Assembly (NCBI GenBank): GCA_012845835.1
Contig: JABAKD010000021.1
Location: 10,423,199 to 10,487,198 of the forward strand
Direction of reading: 5' to 3'
Length of the DNA: 64,000 nucleotides
DNA from: Undaria pinnatifida
Taxonomy: Eukaryota; Sar; Phaeophyceae; Laminariales; Alariaceae
Shown here: one piece after another, positions 1 through 11,619 of the stretch
Layout: each line of letters opens with the position of its first letter
Numbering within the stretch: position 1 is the first letter of the stretch
Position numbers and translations under genes: made by a program
Notes under the pieces: generated by a model
The model's input: only the letters and a program-made list of their open reading frames with translations
The model's database searches: none
What the model was told of the DNA's origin: nothing

Positions 1-2870
1 ATGCGGGAATCACATACGTACGCCACATCCGCGCAAACGTCGCCTACAACTATACAAACCAGACAGCATGGCAGTGATCCGCACGAGTTGCGTTTCGAAC
101 CCGTATTTATGGCGTGTACAATAAGGGAAAGGGCTGAACAACTCACGGCCGACGTTCTTGACATATTTTTTATAAAATCATCTCCCTAGTTATTTGCCTT
201 CGAACTACGACCAAACTGGTTGTGAAAATTCAATACTTCGACATAGGGTTGAGCAGTTGTGGCAATGGTGCAAGGTTTTGCTGATGCACTGCAGGCAGCG
301 TGGGGTTCTCCGGCCGCTTAGGTTGGCGGAAACGCTTCCTCCTGGTGTTGGGGTTTCCTTCCCACGTAGCGTCAGTGTGCGAGAGCAGATTTTCTTCGAG
401 AAATCCGTTTCACTTCCAAGCTCAATCCGCGGGAGGTTTCACCCTTAAAACGGCCTCCTGGAGAAGTCGTGGCCATAGGTCACAGGTAGGTGTCTTCTAC
501 TCCCCTTCCCGGCACTTGCGCTTTTCCCGCTAGTATTAAACCAAAAACACTCGTGGGCCAGTGACTCCGTCATATCCATTGCAACCATACCCGAACTTGT
601 TGAAGTGATGTCGTGCGGGATGCTACAATGTGTGTTCAAGGGAGTACCGGCATAAACCGTATCCTTGAACCCCGAAATCTTCCCTACCCAGTAGAACTAC
701 AGTGCGTTTCTGCTGCTTTCTGCCTCAATTTCACACAATGAGAAATTTTTGACGTTTACCCAACGATGCCAAAAAAAGCGTCTCCCGCCCCCCAGTCCAA
801 TGGGAACAGTGAGCATATGACGAACACAGCAACAGTGAATGTAAAAAGGTAGTACCTGTCCATGTACTGGATAACCTCTACCTCCAGTGCCCGCCTGCAG
901 ATAGCATGGTTCACCCGTCGGTAAGCAAGGTGTAAAGGGGAGGACGGAGGCATGGATTAGATGCATCGTAGTTCACAGAACAACGTGTAAAGGCAGCAAC
1001 TGATTTGGAAGGTATCGACAAAAAGTGCACTTGTTGTAGACACCACAAATAACTACCGGTAATTGCTATTGTACCATACGGCGTTGTCGGATCTCCGCAA
1101 TGAAACATGTAGTGCGGCTTCAGGGCTAAGCCAAACAGCCAGCAAGAGGAACGTACTGTCGACCTGGGTAAACCGAGCAGTTGCATGAGTATTAGCTCCG
1201 AAAGCATTATTAAAGAAGCGGCGTTCCAAGGACAGGCGTGTTGGTCGGTGGCGTTCAAGAGGATATAATGCGGAGAACAACATGAGTAAGAACGTGCGTA
1301 CGTATGCGCTTGGGGCACCATCGATAACACTTGAAATAAGACGTATTAACGTACTCGAGACCGGCGACACGCAGCATGTCCTTTAAAAAAGAATTTCAAA
1401 TCCTCGGGTAAATCTGAGCGGTCACTGGGGTTGCGCTGGATGAAACGTACTTTCGAACTCATTCCAAAGTCCTAAACAGCCACGACAACGCAATACCCTG
1501 CTGCCGTGCTCTACGAGCCACATGAGATCGTTACCAACAGCGAACAGACAGGCTACTGACTACACAGTACGGGTACTGTGCACCAAAGCAGTTATCCACA
1601 ATATTACCCCTCGATGGAGGTGACATATCGGAAACTTGTATTGTTAACTTTCACAATTGATTACTCAATACCTTCGTTCTAACGTAACTACGTGCTTGGA
1701 ATCGTTTTCAATTGGCAACCTCAACATGTTCTCGTTTCGTTTCTCGAAAAACTTTCAACTTCATTCCTTGGCTATGTGTGCTTTATGCGCTGACTTTCCT
1801 GCGCTCCTACGTGTGGCATGCGTCTCTGGGGGAAGAGGTAAAAAGTTGGCACTTAGTGACTACTGCGGTGAAGCACACTTTTGTGACGATTGAGAAAACA
1901 CTAAGACATGTACGGGAAGGAAAGACGCCCATGTCGTCAACAGGTAGAAAACAACAAAGCGAGAAAAATGTTTGAAGAAAAACGTAATTGTGAAAACGAT
2001 GCGACGCATCATTCCGACATAGTACGCCCGACATATTCATCAATCCTACTGTTGTGCACAAATATAACGTGGCTGGACGTCACAGGGACTGAAACATCGC
2101 CTTCGCGTCTCGATCCCACCACAATGCAATCAGTACCCCTTATTATCGCGAACCGAAACAAAACCGAACCCTTTGCCCCTTTTTACCTTGTAGGCATCGA
2201 AATATGCGCCGGGAAGAATTTGCTCTGATTCATCACCACAGGTCTTCGAAAGCGTTGCATGGCTGTCTCGACGAGGTCTCCATTGCCGAGACTCATCGCC
2301 GCCTGGCCGACAGTCTTCCCCGATGTCGATAAGGACCGTCGCGACTGGAATAAGAAAACCATGGAAGGCGTGTCGACAAGGGAGCATGACAGGGCACCGA
2401 TTGGTATAAGAGATCTGCAAGCGGGAGAGGGACAACCGATGCAGATACATATATTACTATAATACGTCAACTGGGCTACGGCTCGTCGACTGGAGACGGC
2501 GATGACGGCGACAGTGTGTGCAAATCAATGCCAGACGCCGTGATGGTGTGTTGATCATATCGTCTTGTGGTGGTAAACTGTGTACAGAGCTATGGTGCAA
2601 TCTAGCGGACCCGTTATTGTAGGCAACGAAGAAGGTGGATTGGTCCATCTGCCTTTTCATTCGGCAACGTTGCCAACCATCAATCACCGTGATTAAGGCT
2701 GATCGATCAAGATCGGTAAGAACACGTCCGTCCGGGGGAGATTCTCGCCTTTGCCTCGTTTGGCGAGTTGCCCTGTAACTAGGGTCCCATTACGGTAAGA
2801 TAAGGTCGAAAACAAAATGGCAGCTGTGCCCCTCCCCATTGTAGTTCGTCATGTCTTTCCGTGCTACTTG
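1..2870. other. no gene recognised
   Basis: Only short, mutually overlapping open frames occur on both strands (the longest is about 140 codons), and none shows a domain, repeat or splice pattern that I recognise. I see no tandem repeat and no copy of the repeat families found elsewhere in the window. It may be intergenic or intronic host DNA. Confidence 0.5.
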
Positions 2871-2873
2871 AGA

Positions 2874-3245
2874 TCATCTTCGAAAAACCAGATACAAGAA
2901 GTTATACAACCCGATGATGATCATCGTTGTTGCTGTCAGGGATGAGTCAAGCCGCCTTACCGTGAAAGAACCGCGAGATGTTGCTGTCTTCGAGCTCTCA
3001 GAAGACGACGCGGAAGCCATCTCGTGCAACGCGGACATTTTGCTCGTCTTGACATTGCTGGACAGTACACTCTGCAACATCAATGATGCATCGTCGTTGG
3101 CGCCCTCGTTGTCGGCATCGTTTGGCGTGGAGGAGGACGGACTACTAAAGTTGTTGAAGCTCGAAGACATCGAAACTTCCGAAGACCGCCTACGTTGCGG
3201 TTCTTGCGATGGCCGCCTGCGTTCCGGGTTGGGAAGTGCCTCCAC
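2874..3245 (-). CDS. hypothetical Ser-rich protein or exon
   Basis: An open frame of 123 codons starts with Met and has an Arg-rich N-terminus, then a long Ser/Asn/Asp-rich low-complexity stretch, then a short hydrophobic C-terminus (around MIIIGLYNFLYLVF) that could be a membrane segment. The opposite strand is also open over the same interval, so openness alone is weak evidence. No family is recognised and no neighbouring exon can be assigned. It may be a chance frame; function unknown. Confidence 0.2.
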   Translation of the reverse strand: MEALPNPERRRPSQEPQRRRSSEVSMSSSFNNFSSPSSSTPNDADNEGANDDASLMLQSVLSSNVKTSKMSALHEMASASSSESSKTATSRGSFTVRRLDSSLTATTMIIIGLYNFLYLVFRR

Positions 3246-3319
3246 TGGTTTGTTGCGAATTGAAAACCCCCGACGCTTTCCTTTTTCTTATTAAACATAG
3301 CGAACAGCACCACGGTGAG

Positions 3320-4520
3320 AAACGGGCGTCACAGACGACGTGTTTTTGTTGCACGGGATACTGGTTAAACAGTGGTGCATATATAACACAGCAGTAGCAG
3401 TGGCGCAGTACGCCACACCACTGAATAAGCCAGTATGTGAGCCGTCTGTTTGGGCCACATTCAAGTTTTTTTTCGTGGAATGATGAGTCCTACGAATTCA
3501 CAAGTGCAAATTTGCAGCAATTGTTGCTTGGTTACCCTTTGTGATAACTCAGAGAGAAAAACGCGATGCAGTATTACGACTACACAACACAATTGGCCTC
3601 AACGACACACGAACCAACGCGGGCTCTTCTATATCCTTCAGTAAAGCATTAGTATCTCTCCTATGACCCTCGACCAACAATTTCCCAATTTTCCTTGCGC
3701 ATATATTTGTACTTTAGCTCTATCCTATTCCTCATAGAATATACCACCACCAGGACATTGGCATCCTCCGGCTTCTCCTCCATTCCCCTCCCATGGGTAT
3801 TGATAGCGTCGGCTGGTCGGTTGCTTGATACGTGTCACCAGCCCCTGCTGTTGGCGAGCTTACGTCTAAAGATGAGCACTGGATGGCCTTTTTTACCATA
3901 AAACGAACCCCGGATAGAAGGCGTTATTATGAAAAAACGGTAGCGGTTTTTCCGGGGGGGTTTGCTGGTTTACCGATCAACCGAAACACGGTTAAGCTGG
4001 ATTTTAGTTGTAATGAAGCATCCATACCATTGCAAACCAGGTTGGTGTTTGTGAGTTGGAACCTTGTGCTGTACTCGCAACTGCATGTATGTTTGGTTCC
4101 GTTCGCAAATAATGCGCCCCTTTGAGATGGATTGGTACGTGTATTGATGTTTCGATTAGCTGGAAAATTGTCATTTATTTATTGCAAAGCACGACGTCAG
4201 ACTGCATCAAAACTATTAATACCACAACCAGAGACCCGCACACTCCATGCTCCCGAACCTCCGCAAATCAGCGTCACATCTACCGTCGTGCGACGAGTAC
4301 AAACGCAACAGTCGCACTGCTTGTCTCTACACATGACACAACTTAAAACCTCCGCAAATTCAAAGCCATCAGAGCCGCATCCTGCAGCTCAAGGCATGTA
4401 CCGGGGGGGAGAAAAAGAACTGTGAACACGGCTTGCATCCAAAAGAAAACCATTGAGTGTGAAAGCTCCCGTGAGTTGAGCTGGAAAGAAAACGTGACAA
4501 ACCAAAAAAAAAAAACTACG
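3320..4520. other. no gene recognised
   Basis: AT-rich DNA with short open frames only, a small C/G homopolymer around 3,950 and an A-rich run near 4,505. Nothing here can be assigned to a gene or to a repeat family of this window. Confidence 0.5.
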
Positions 4521-4523
4521 TTA

Positions 4524-4612
4524 TGTTGAGGAATTAATGAGGTATTTGTCCGTTTGGCCACTTGCAAAAGGTTAATTAACCATTTGCCTACCCAAACTAT
4601 TAAATAAGCCTT
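4524..4612 (-). repeat. 3' LTR of the R3 element
   Basis: On the minus strand it runs from ATAAGGCTT to TTCCTCAACA and matches the LTRs at 33,156 and 34,664 in the CTTTTGCAAGTGG core. It directly follows a polypurine tract, as a 3' LTR should. Confidence 0.55.
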
Positions 4613-4776
4613 ATATGACCCCCCCCCCCCTCCCTGAAACGGCGGGATTGCAGGTCGGCCGGGTATACGGGCGGGCGTGTCAATATCCAGCCGGGCTCAT
4701 TTCCTAGGTATACCGGGGAGAGTATTTTCAAGTTCAACATAGATGGGAAAGTCGTAAATATTAATATTGATGGATG

Positions 4777-4829
4777 GTGGGATTCGAACCCACGCCCCAA
4801 AAAACCCATGGTCAGTCGACGACGCCATT
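4777..4829 (-). other. primer-binding-like site and tRNA T-arm-like hairpin
   Basis: On the minus strand AATGGCGTCGTCGAC follows the LTR end directly and begins with TGG after AA, as sites complementary to a tRNA CCA end do. About 20 nt further on is a perfect 5-bp stem (GTGGG/CCCAC) around a TTCGAA-type loop at 4,777-4,793, which resembles a tRNA T-arm and pol III B box. No matching acceptor stem is present, so this is not a functional tRNA gene. The same block occurs at 33,241-33,295. Confidence 0.5.
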
Positions 4830-4930
4830 TGATGAGGAATTAGAGGGTATTAGTCCGTTTGACCACGTGCAAAAGGTTATCAATTGCCTTTTCAAGTAAG
4901 TACGTTCGTATTTTGCAACAGTTATACCAC

Positions 4931-7095
4931 ATTCTTAAACCGCTAAAAAATAATAACCCCACCGCGATCCGCAACACAACCCCCAAATTGGCCCAATCCC
5001 GTCAAGATATACCGCTGGGAAGCTATGCCAAACACGCTCGGAATATCTTCGCCCTCTTGCCAAAGACAACGTAACCAATGTCCTCTTGCGATGAAGTGAG
5101 CAGTATTTGCGTCTTTATTTTTACTACAACTGTAGTGCTGGAGGTTTCTGTTTACGTCATCATGAACATGCTCGCAAGTGTTATACTAACCAAACAGTGG
5201 AACCACGGGTAAAGAGGCTCAGCTGATGTGCTAAACAGAACAGTCGCCGCTATTTCTGCGTACACCCAACAGGATCTACTCTTGTTCTCAAAACAATGGC
5301 AGATCAACAGCTTTCTTTGTTTTGCTCCGGACGAATCAACTTTTGGATTATGGCCCGGTGATCACCTTTACTTTAGGGTGAATCTAGCTCCCGAGGGATA
5401 CTTTTGCCCTCTAACGAAGCACAACACAGCCTCTCGCTAGTCGTTTGGTCAGACAACTCTTTGTTTTCCGGTTCAGGTTCGACGTCTTGCAGTCATGATG
5501 ATGATGGTAAGATCAGCTTATATTTTCCGATGTTCCTTTGCCTCGCAATCAATGTGCTTGTCAAGTTCTTTTATTGTTTAAATTCCAAGGTCTCAACCCT
5601 TCTGATATCCAACCAACCCACGCAAACACACAACAGCACTGCCTTGCCTTATCTCCTCTCTCGACAGCCCTCACTCTTCTGCTGTACGCCGCTTGAGTCA
5701 ACCCTAGATTCTTCGACCTCGCTGCTTCTACCTCGATCGATGCCGACGAACTTCTACCTCGATCGCTGCCGACGATCGTGCTGCTAGACCCGGTGCTTCA
5801 GACGCTCTGATCCCGGGGGGGGAAATCAGCTCAAAACTCTCGTGTAACAAGCTGCTAAAGGTTGACTCTCTAATTCACTGTTAATTTTCCATCTTCAGGC
5901 CCTCGGACCAAACTTCTAACCACAGTCTCGGCCCCCAAAAACCCACAACTTGTCATCCTTCTCAAACGTAAACCAATCATTGTGCTCTTAACCATTCCAG
6001 TACTTGGTCCGCTCGCTTTTGTACGTCCAAGTATCCTTATAGTACCGTTTCAGCTCACGTTCATGCAAACCAGAATTCTTACTCACTGTTATCAATCCAA
6101 CTGACCCTCTAAAACACCATGAACCTTTTCTTATCGACGTTTCTTTCTGCCTCTTGCAACCAAAAATCAATATTCGATAGCTCAAGATCGGGCTCTTCTC
6201 ACACAAACGGTCCGGTTCTATCTGATTTCCGAATCTTCTTTCCTTCTTAATCAGCCGCCACGTACGCAAAACGAATCTCGCGCCACTCCTCATAAAAATC
6301 TGCGTACGTACCAAGATTGTCGGCAGGAACTCAGCACGTTACTTGTTTTGTTCTGCCGACCTAAACTGCCGACCCTAATGTTATTCCGTATGTCGGACCC
6401 CTTCCGACAATCAACCATCGAACTATGAACTTCTTACCACATTGGCCCATCCTGCTTTTTAGTAGCGAATCTGTGGTTTCACAAACTCAAAAGCATATTC
6501 CGAAAAAGTAAGAAGTCGTGTCCCAATCGAACAAAAAAAAATGGGGGTCCTCTACCATTTTAATGATCTCTTATTTAATCAACCAATCTTGCGCTGTGCG
6601 CGGCGCTGGAGTTGCGTCCTTTCCGCCGCGAAAGTGCTGCATTAGGCAACAGGCAGCAAGCAATGCATCTGTTGGTGCGATGATGACTTGCTTACTTATT
6701 TTCGTCGCGATTATGCACGCATGTCTCCAGGCTGGAGATATGTTTCTTTCCCCCTCCCGTGTCTGGGGGACTGCACTATGCAATGCAGATGATTCGTGCG
6801 ATGATGGTGGTTGAGCAGACGCAGCGGTTGGGAGTTGGGACCACAGTAAGCTCGGAATTAGCTCAATCTGAAACCACAGGAGAGAGGTACCCGTAGTATT
6901 TACTGCCTGTCCGTGGATTACATATATTTGGTTTGATGCATATATATATGTAGTCTATATAATAGGCAATTGTTAAAGGGGGTATACCCCCGGCTTTTTC
7001 GGCCTTTGGGGGGTACAGATAAACACGGCCACGGAACGCAGCGCAGTAAAACCTCGTAAAAACATAAATGCCGTTTGTACCCGCAGTTGAGTTCG
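4931..7095. other. no gene recognised
   Basis: Unassigned DNA. A short two-unit duplication built on CTACCTCGATCG and GCCGACGA lies at about 5,727-5,775, and a G-run at 5,814-5,821. No domain or known repeat family is recognised. Confidence 0.5.
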
Positions 7096-7099
7096 TGTT

Positions 7100-7154
7100 G
7101 GGATTGGAGACTTGGGTACGTGTGACTAAAATAGCTCTTTATCCGTTTGTTACA
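7100..7154 (+). repeat. 55-bp LINE-like fragment
   Basis: This matches 17,111-17,164 with only a few differences, and that second copy leads directly into a LINE endonuclease domain. Here the similarity stops after GTTACA, so it is probably a relic of the same non-LTR family or a small shared repeat. Confidence 0.5.
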
Positions 7155-7990
7155 TGGGGCTTCAGCCGGGATCCGTGTGGGTTGATAGTCTCGCTTGACG
7201 CAGGTAGAAGTACGGTCGTAAATGCGCAGGTAGAAGTGCAGCTGCATGCCGGGCCATTTTTGGTTAAAATAATTTATAGAATAGAGTATGGAAAAAAAGG
7301 AGTTGTCTAAATATGAATGAACTTTACAGGATGTTGAAGAGAATTCCATGGCAGTTCAACTCTATATTATCATGTTGAAAATTTCGCTCGTGTAGAAAAC
7401 TCTCGCTTGAAGCAGTATCACGAACCCCACACGCTGCAGGATAACCACAGGCAGACACCGCAGAAATAGAAGCAGCAATACAGCAGGCCGCATGAGTGAT
7501 GAGAATCGGTGGTCGTGATCTCTAGATAGTGAAGGCGAGGAATGAGACGCTTGATAGTTTATACATGATGAGGAGTCACGCAGTCCATGCTACGCACAGC
7601 AGTACATACAGAGAGCAAACGAGATTCTCCCCGCTTTGACTGACAGACTGTTTTCGGTATGCGATGCAGACGAAACGTTGGTACGTATGCATCAATGGTA
7701 TCAATTGCTCCGCAAAGCATGCATTTTTTTGCTTTCGTGCTCGTACTTACTCCTACAACGAGTACTTCGGTATTGTTGTACCAGGTATGTATGTCATCGT
7801 GCTGTATACGTGCGTATCATATGTTCTGTATGTCGTTTGTGATATGCTCTTGTTCTTTTTTGTGCTGCACCAGTTTTAACACCAAACTGGCCGGATATAC
7901 CTGATTTTGCCAGAAAAATATTTTTTGTTTGTTTTGGTATCAGTACGTACTCAATCGATAACGGATGAATACAGCAAGCGATGGTACAAA
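7155..7990. other. no gene recognised
   Basis: Only short overlapping frames are open. No domain or repeat family is recognised. Confidence 0.45.
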
Positions 7991-7992
7991 GC

Positions 7993-8026
7993 GATCTCAC
8001 AACTGGAGTGTATTTTAATTTTTACA
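7993..8026 (+). repeat. R4 3'-end fragment
   Basis: GATCTCACAACTGGAGTG followed by TATTTTAATTTTT matches the 3' ends of the longer R4 copies at 25,251-25,480 and 34,279-34,519. Only the terminal part is present. Confidence 0.5.
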
Positions 8027-8850
8027 CTATCCGTAAACCAGATTTTTCAATTTTTGAACTGGGAAAGATATGCATGCATCCCTGCCTGCTAGCAAGCCTT
8101 GCCTACATGCAAGTTGGGGGGGTATTTATGTAGGCAGGATGGTGAGAAGGGAGTAACATGGACTGTTGAGCTATTAAAATAATGTAGTAATAAAAATAAT
8201 ATACATTTGCTCATACATATACCTACTACTGCTGTATAGACTATATGGTCAAAACAGTGTACGGTTGTAAGTATAGAGTATTATATGTATACGTTATTAT
8301 TGGGGTTACTTGTTTGTTGCACCTTGTATAGCACGAGAAATCGATTGATCTGGAGGATTAGCAATTGCTGTACGGAAGAATAGTATACAGGTTGGTCTTG
8401 TTTATTGTACCTTGTATAGAATAGTAAACAAGTTGGTATTTATACTACGCGAAATCGTAATCTACGGGCTGGGTTATTTTGGAAAAATATAGCAAGGGCT
8501 GACTAAGTTTTATAAAATGTAGGTAGATTAAAGAATACGAGACCAATAGGACATCGGGAGAGGATTATCATCAGTGCCGATGACGAGTAAGTTCATACGT
8601 GATAAGTCACTGTAGGGATGTGCTTGCGTTCATTATACGGGTTGAAAATGACCTCGGGTCTGTTAGTTGATCTACACTTGTTGCATGTACTGTGAGACGA
8701 CCATAAGACAAGGGGTTTTTTGCAGGCAATTTGGTTTTGGCCTTTGTGATGGGGATTTTGTGTCTTCGCAGGTTGTATAGGCACTGCAACGTCGTTCTCA
8801 CAAGTGTTTCAAGAGTAGTGACACTGCAAAATGGTTCTGGCTTTTAATTT
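8027..8850. other. no gene recognised
   Basis: AT-rich DNA with many TATA-like strings and no long open frame. Nothing assignable. Confidence 0.5.
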
Positions 8851-8853
8851 TGT

Positions 8854-9186
8854 ATGGGGAATGTAAGCCTTTCTATAGCTGCTCTTTGTCATGCTAAGAA
8901 ATTACCGGAATTGGAAACATGGTTTAGGAACATTATCATATTGGAATGGGAAGGGGGGAAGCTTGATAAGTACGTTGGAATCTTGAGCATTGTAAATAAT
9001 GCATTCATGGAGGGGAAGCTTGATAAATACGTTGGAATTTTACGGATTGTAAAGAATGCATTAATATTAATTAATGGAAACAAAAAAACATTTCACATGT
9101 CAGTGGAGCTACACCCGACATGGGAACTACTGCATACAGTGGAGCTACATGGAGAGCTACTATACAAGCCCTTTCAAGGCGCGTAG
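8854..9186 (+). CDS. hypothetical 110-aa protein with internal duplication
   Basis: The frame opens with ATG and encodes a protein with a near-repeat: GKLDKYVGILSIVNNAF is followed after a short gap by GKLDKYVGILRIVKNAL. The DNA under it (8,955-9,070) is a two-unit tandem duplication of about 57 bp. A second small duplication built on CAGTGGAGCTACA lies at 9,099-9,160. The repeated unit keeps its frame and its changes are mostly conservative, which is mildly suggestive of coding. No family is recognised, and a chance frame over duplicated DNA is just as possible. Confidence 0.25.
   Translation: MGNVSLSIAALCHAKKLPELETWFRNIIILEWEGGKLDKYVGILSIVNNAFMEGKLDKYVGILRIVKNALILINGNKKTFHMSVELHPTWELLHTVELHGELLYKPFQGA
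8955..9070 (+). repeat. two-unit tandem duplication, about 57 bp
   Basis: Both units begin GGGGAAGCTTGATAA, contain TACGTTGGAAT and end near AATGCATT. A handful of substitutions separate them. Confidence 0.8.
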
Positions 9187-9189
9187 TAC

Positions 9190-9840
9190 TTTACTACAAA
9201 TAGCTATGCATGAATATATGTAGACCTTGAAACTTCATCGATTGTTGTGTTACGTATGGACGCTTATACCTCGATAGATGTTTACAAAATGATGGATTTT
9301 GCTGTTCCAAATTCGTTCAGATAATGTGTATGAAGGATGTACAACAATGACAGATATAGCTAATGCCTACAAATAGATTGATATGCCTTAGATACCTAAG
9401 GGGTTCCATACGTTACTCTGTTGGTGAAGACTCGAGCTTTCGGAGGGCAGCATTTCCGAAGGATTACATGTATATTATGATAAGGGGACAACTTTCAACA
9501 AAACAGGAAGGTAAATTTGCATGTACTCGAAACCTTTCACCACCCCTCTTTCCCACCCACCTTGTCCCAAGCCACTGTTTATACCCGTTCGGTGCGGACA
9601 ACTTGGTGTTACTAGACTCCATCGATCCCCTGGACTCCACTCGTCTCCCTGGACTGCATCGTTGGATACCGTCTTCACCTTATACGACGCAGCTTCGTCG
9701 AACACATCGTGTACTACTATCAGCCTCATCGAGTCCATCGCATACTGCACAGCTCCTACTGCAAAGCTGCATTCGTCGGATACAACACAGCGTCGTCGAG
9801 TCCGTCGTGTACTGCACAACTTCGTCGAGTTCATCTTTCT
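9190..9840. other. untranslated leader or intergenic DNA before Gypsy-1
   Basis: A pyrimidine-rich segment with repeated short strings (GTCGTCGAGT, TTCGTCGA, TGTACTGCACA) at about 9,690-9,840. I could not find a 5' LTR matching the 3' LTR at 16,725. This may be the Gypsy-1 leader. Confidence 0.35.
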
Positions 9841-9849
9841 CTACACGAC

Positions 9850-10490
9850 AGCAAAGCGAGAGGTTTCGTCAAAGGGAAACGGGCGGCGTCCCGGGGAGGG
9901 GGGAAGGAGTGATTGGAGGAAGTAACATGGCAGGAAGAGGGGGACCTTTTTGGGGGTCTTTTGGTGTACCTTACCCGAGGGGAGGCCCACCACAGGGAGG
10001 CCCGTCACAGAGCGGCCAGGCTGGCGGCCCACCACAGGGCGGCCAGGTTGGATGGGGTCCACAGGGTGGTGCAGGACAAGGGGCAGCAGGACTGGGAAAG
10101 ACATGCGTCCCTGCCCGCTAGTAAGCCTTGGAATGGCAAATCCTGTAGGAACGGGAGGCGGGTACAATCAGATGTCCGCTCCCTCCCTACCGTCACCGTT
10201 TGGAATCGGAGGACGATGGAGTCCACAGACAACCCTAAGAGGATCACCACCGAACCCTAGATCGCGATGGGGACCTCCAATGGCGCCAAGGTCGCTGGCC
10301 AACAACAGCCAGGGTTTGCTGGCCAACAGCAGCCAGGGTTCACTGGCCAACAGCAGCCAGAGTTCAATGATCAAACAACAGCCAGGGTTCGCTGGCCAAC
10401 AGCAGTCAGGGTTTACTGGTCAACAGCAGCCAGGGTTCAGAGAGTTCCTCTCGCCGATCGGGAATGGGAGCACTGCAAACTAAGAAGTCA
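9850..10490 (+). mobile_element. Gypsy-1 gag-like region
   Basis: Low-complexity Gly/Pro/Gln-rich coding (GGPPQGGPSQSGQAGGPPQG type), followed by Gln-Gln-Gln-Pro-Gly-Phe repeats. Placement before the protease and the composition suggest the structural (gag) region or its C-terminal part. No zinc knuckle was identified. Confidence 0.45.
10297..10440 (+). repeat. 24-bp tandem repeat, six units, inside Gypsy-1 gag
   Basis: Six near-identical 24-bp units of the GGCCAACAGCAGCCAGGGTT type encode an eight-residue GQQQPGF-containing repeat. The length is a multiple of three, so the frame is kept. Confidence 0.85.
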
Positions 10491-10599
10491 CAGGCTTGAG
10501 TTCATGCAACGTTGTGGCATGCAACGAGCTCGAGCCGGCGACTTCCGATTGCGGTGCTGGTGGATACTGAGAGGCGGGTGGAGGAAACTACGTGTCACG

Positions 10600-11290
10600 G
10601 CAGTTTATCGAACCCATTGAAGAACGTGATGGTTGGGGAAAGTCGCTGATAAATCCAACGGGAGACGGCCTACTCCGCGCAGCAAACCTAAAGAACAGCG
10701 CCGTACCCCCGATGGAAGTGGTAGGCTCGTGCTTGATGCCACTAGTCTTTGCACCGGTCGATCAAATCTTCCGTTTGAAGTTCAGGGTGGTAAAGGGACT
10801 TCCGTACGCGATGGTGCTTGGAGCCGCGTTCATGAAGGACAATCGAAGTATCATCAGCTTCGATGGTGAGGAGGGTTTCCGGCCGACACCATCCCCATCG
10901 TGGGTACCATTCGCCCCGAAGGAGGTCGGAGAGGCCGCGGCAGGAGCGATGTGTGCCGAATGGGACCACTATTGCGCGGTGAAACCGTCAACGGACGAGC
11001 AAGAACCGGAAGAATTGGAGGGATCGAAGATCCCGGCGGGGATTATGGAGTTAGGAAACTCTGTTTGGAAGGACGAAGGCACTCTGCACTGGAAACTACG
11101 AATTGCGAAAGACGTAGAGGTGCCAGGTGGTACCAGTATGCAGGTAGACGCTTTTGTCAAAGGCCCTTAACCTCAAGTACAGCAGCTCGTAGTGGTAGAG
11201 CCAACTAACCGCCATGATCTTATACTAGGAATGGATCTAAGAGTGCCAACGGGGGCACAGTTGTGGTCCCCGGGTATACCACTTTAATGT
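10600..11290 (+). mobile_element. Gypsy-1 retropepsin-like region
   Basis: The stretch FRLKFRVVKGLPYAMVLGAA resembles the second half of retroviral-type aspartic proteases (the conserved hydrophobic strand followed by ILG). It lies directly before the reverse transcriptase, as expected for pol. Confidence 0.55.
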
Positions 11291-11619
11291 ATGTTGTCGA
11301 ATGTTATCGAGGATAATGTGAAGATCCAGGGGGGGCTGGTGATTGCCACGGTTTACGCTGTTAACAATTACGATCGGGAACGCATGAATTCACTCATGAA
11401 CCCGGTGTCGGAAGAACCGACAAGCCCCAAACAGGACGACGGGATCAAAAAGAAAGACAAAGGGAGACCACCAAAGCAATGCAACAAAGGGGGTGAAATC
11501 GCAGAGGTTACGAGCGAAGCCCCCAAGGTGGACCTGGGAGAGGCCAACTTCGGACAGCTCAGTCCGAGCGAAAAGGACACATTGATGGGCATTCTCAACG
11601 AGTACATCGACGTGTTCGC

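Larger units (their letters stand above)
4524..4930 (-). mobile_element. TRIM-like short non-autonomous LTR element (family R3)
   Basis: Read on the minus strand, this has the order LTR, primer-binding-like site, about 200 bp of non-coding interior, a G-rich polypurine tract (about 4,618-4,635), LTR. The two LTR-like ends share the segment CTTTTGCA-GTGG-CAAACGGAC and end in TCA or AACA. The interior shares the stretch around CCCGCCGTTTCAGGG with the larger relative at 33,156-34,747. No coding capacity is seen. The two ends differ visibly, so the copy looks old. The outer boundary near 4,930 is approximate. Confidence 0.6.

Noticed and set aside
4771-4830. Possible tRNA gene on the minus strand
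   Set aside because: A T-arm-like stem and loop is present, but there is no pairing acceptor stem and the block is embedded between LTR and interior of an R3 element.
9475-9925. Overlapping frames on both strands before Gypsy-1 gag
   Set aside because: Repeated GTCGTCGAGT-type strings keep several frames open; probably untranslated leader.
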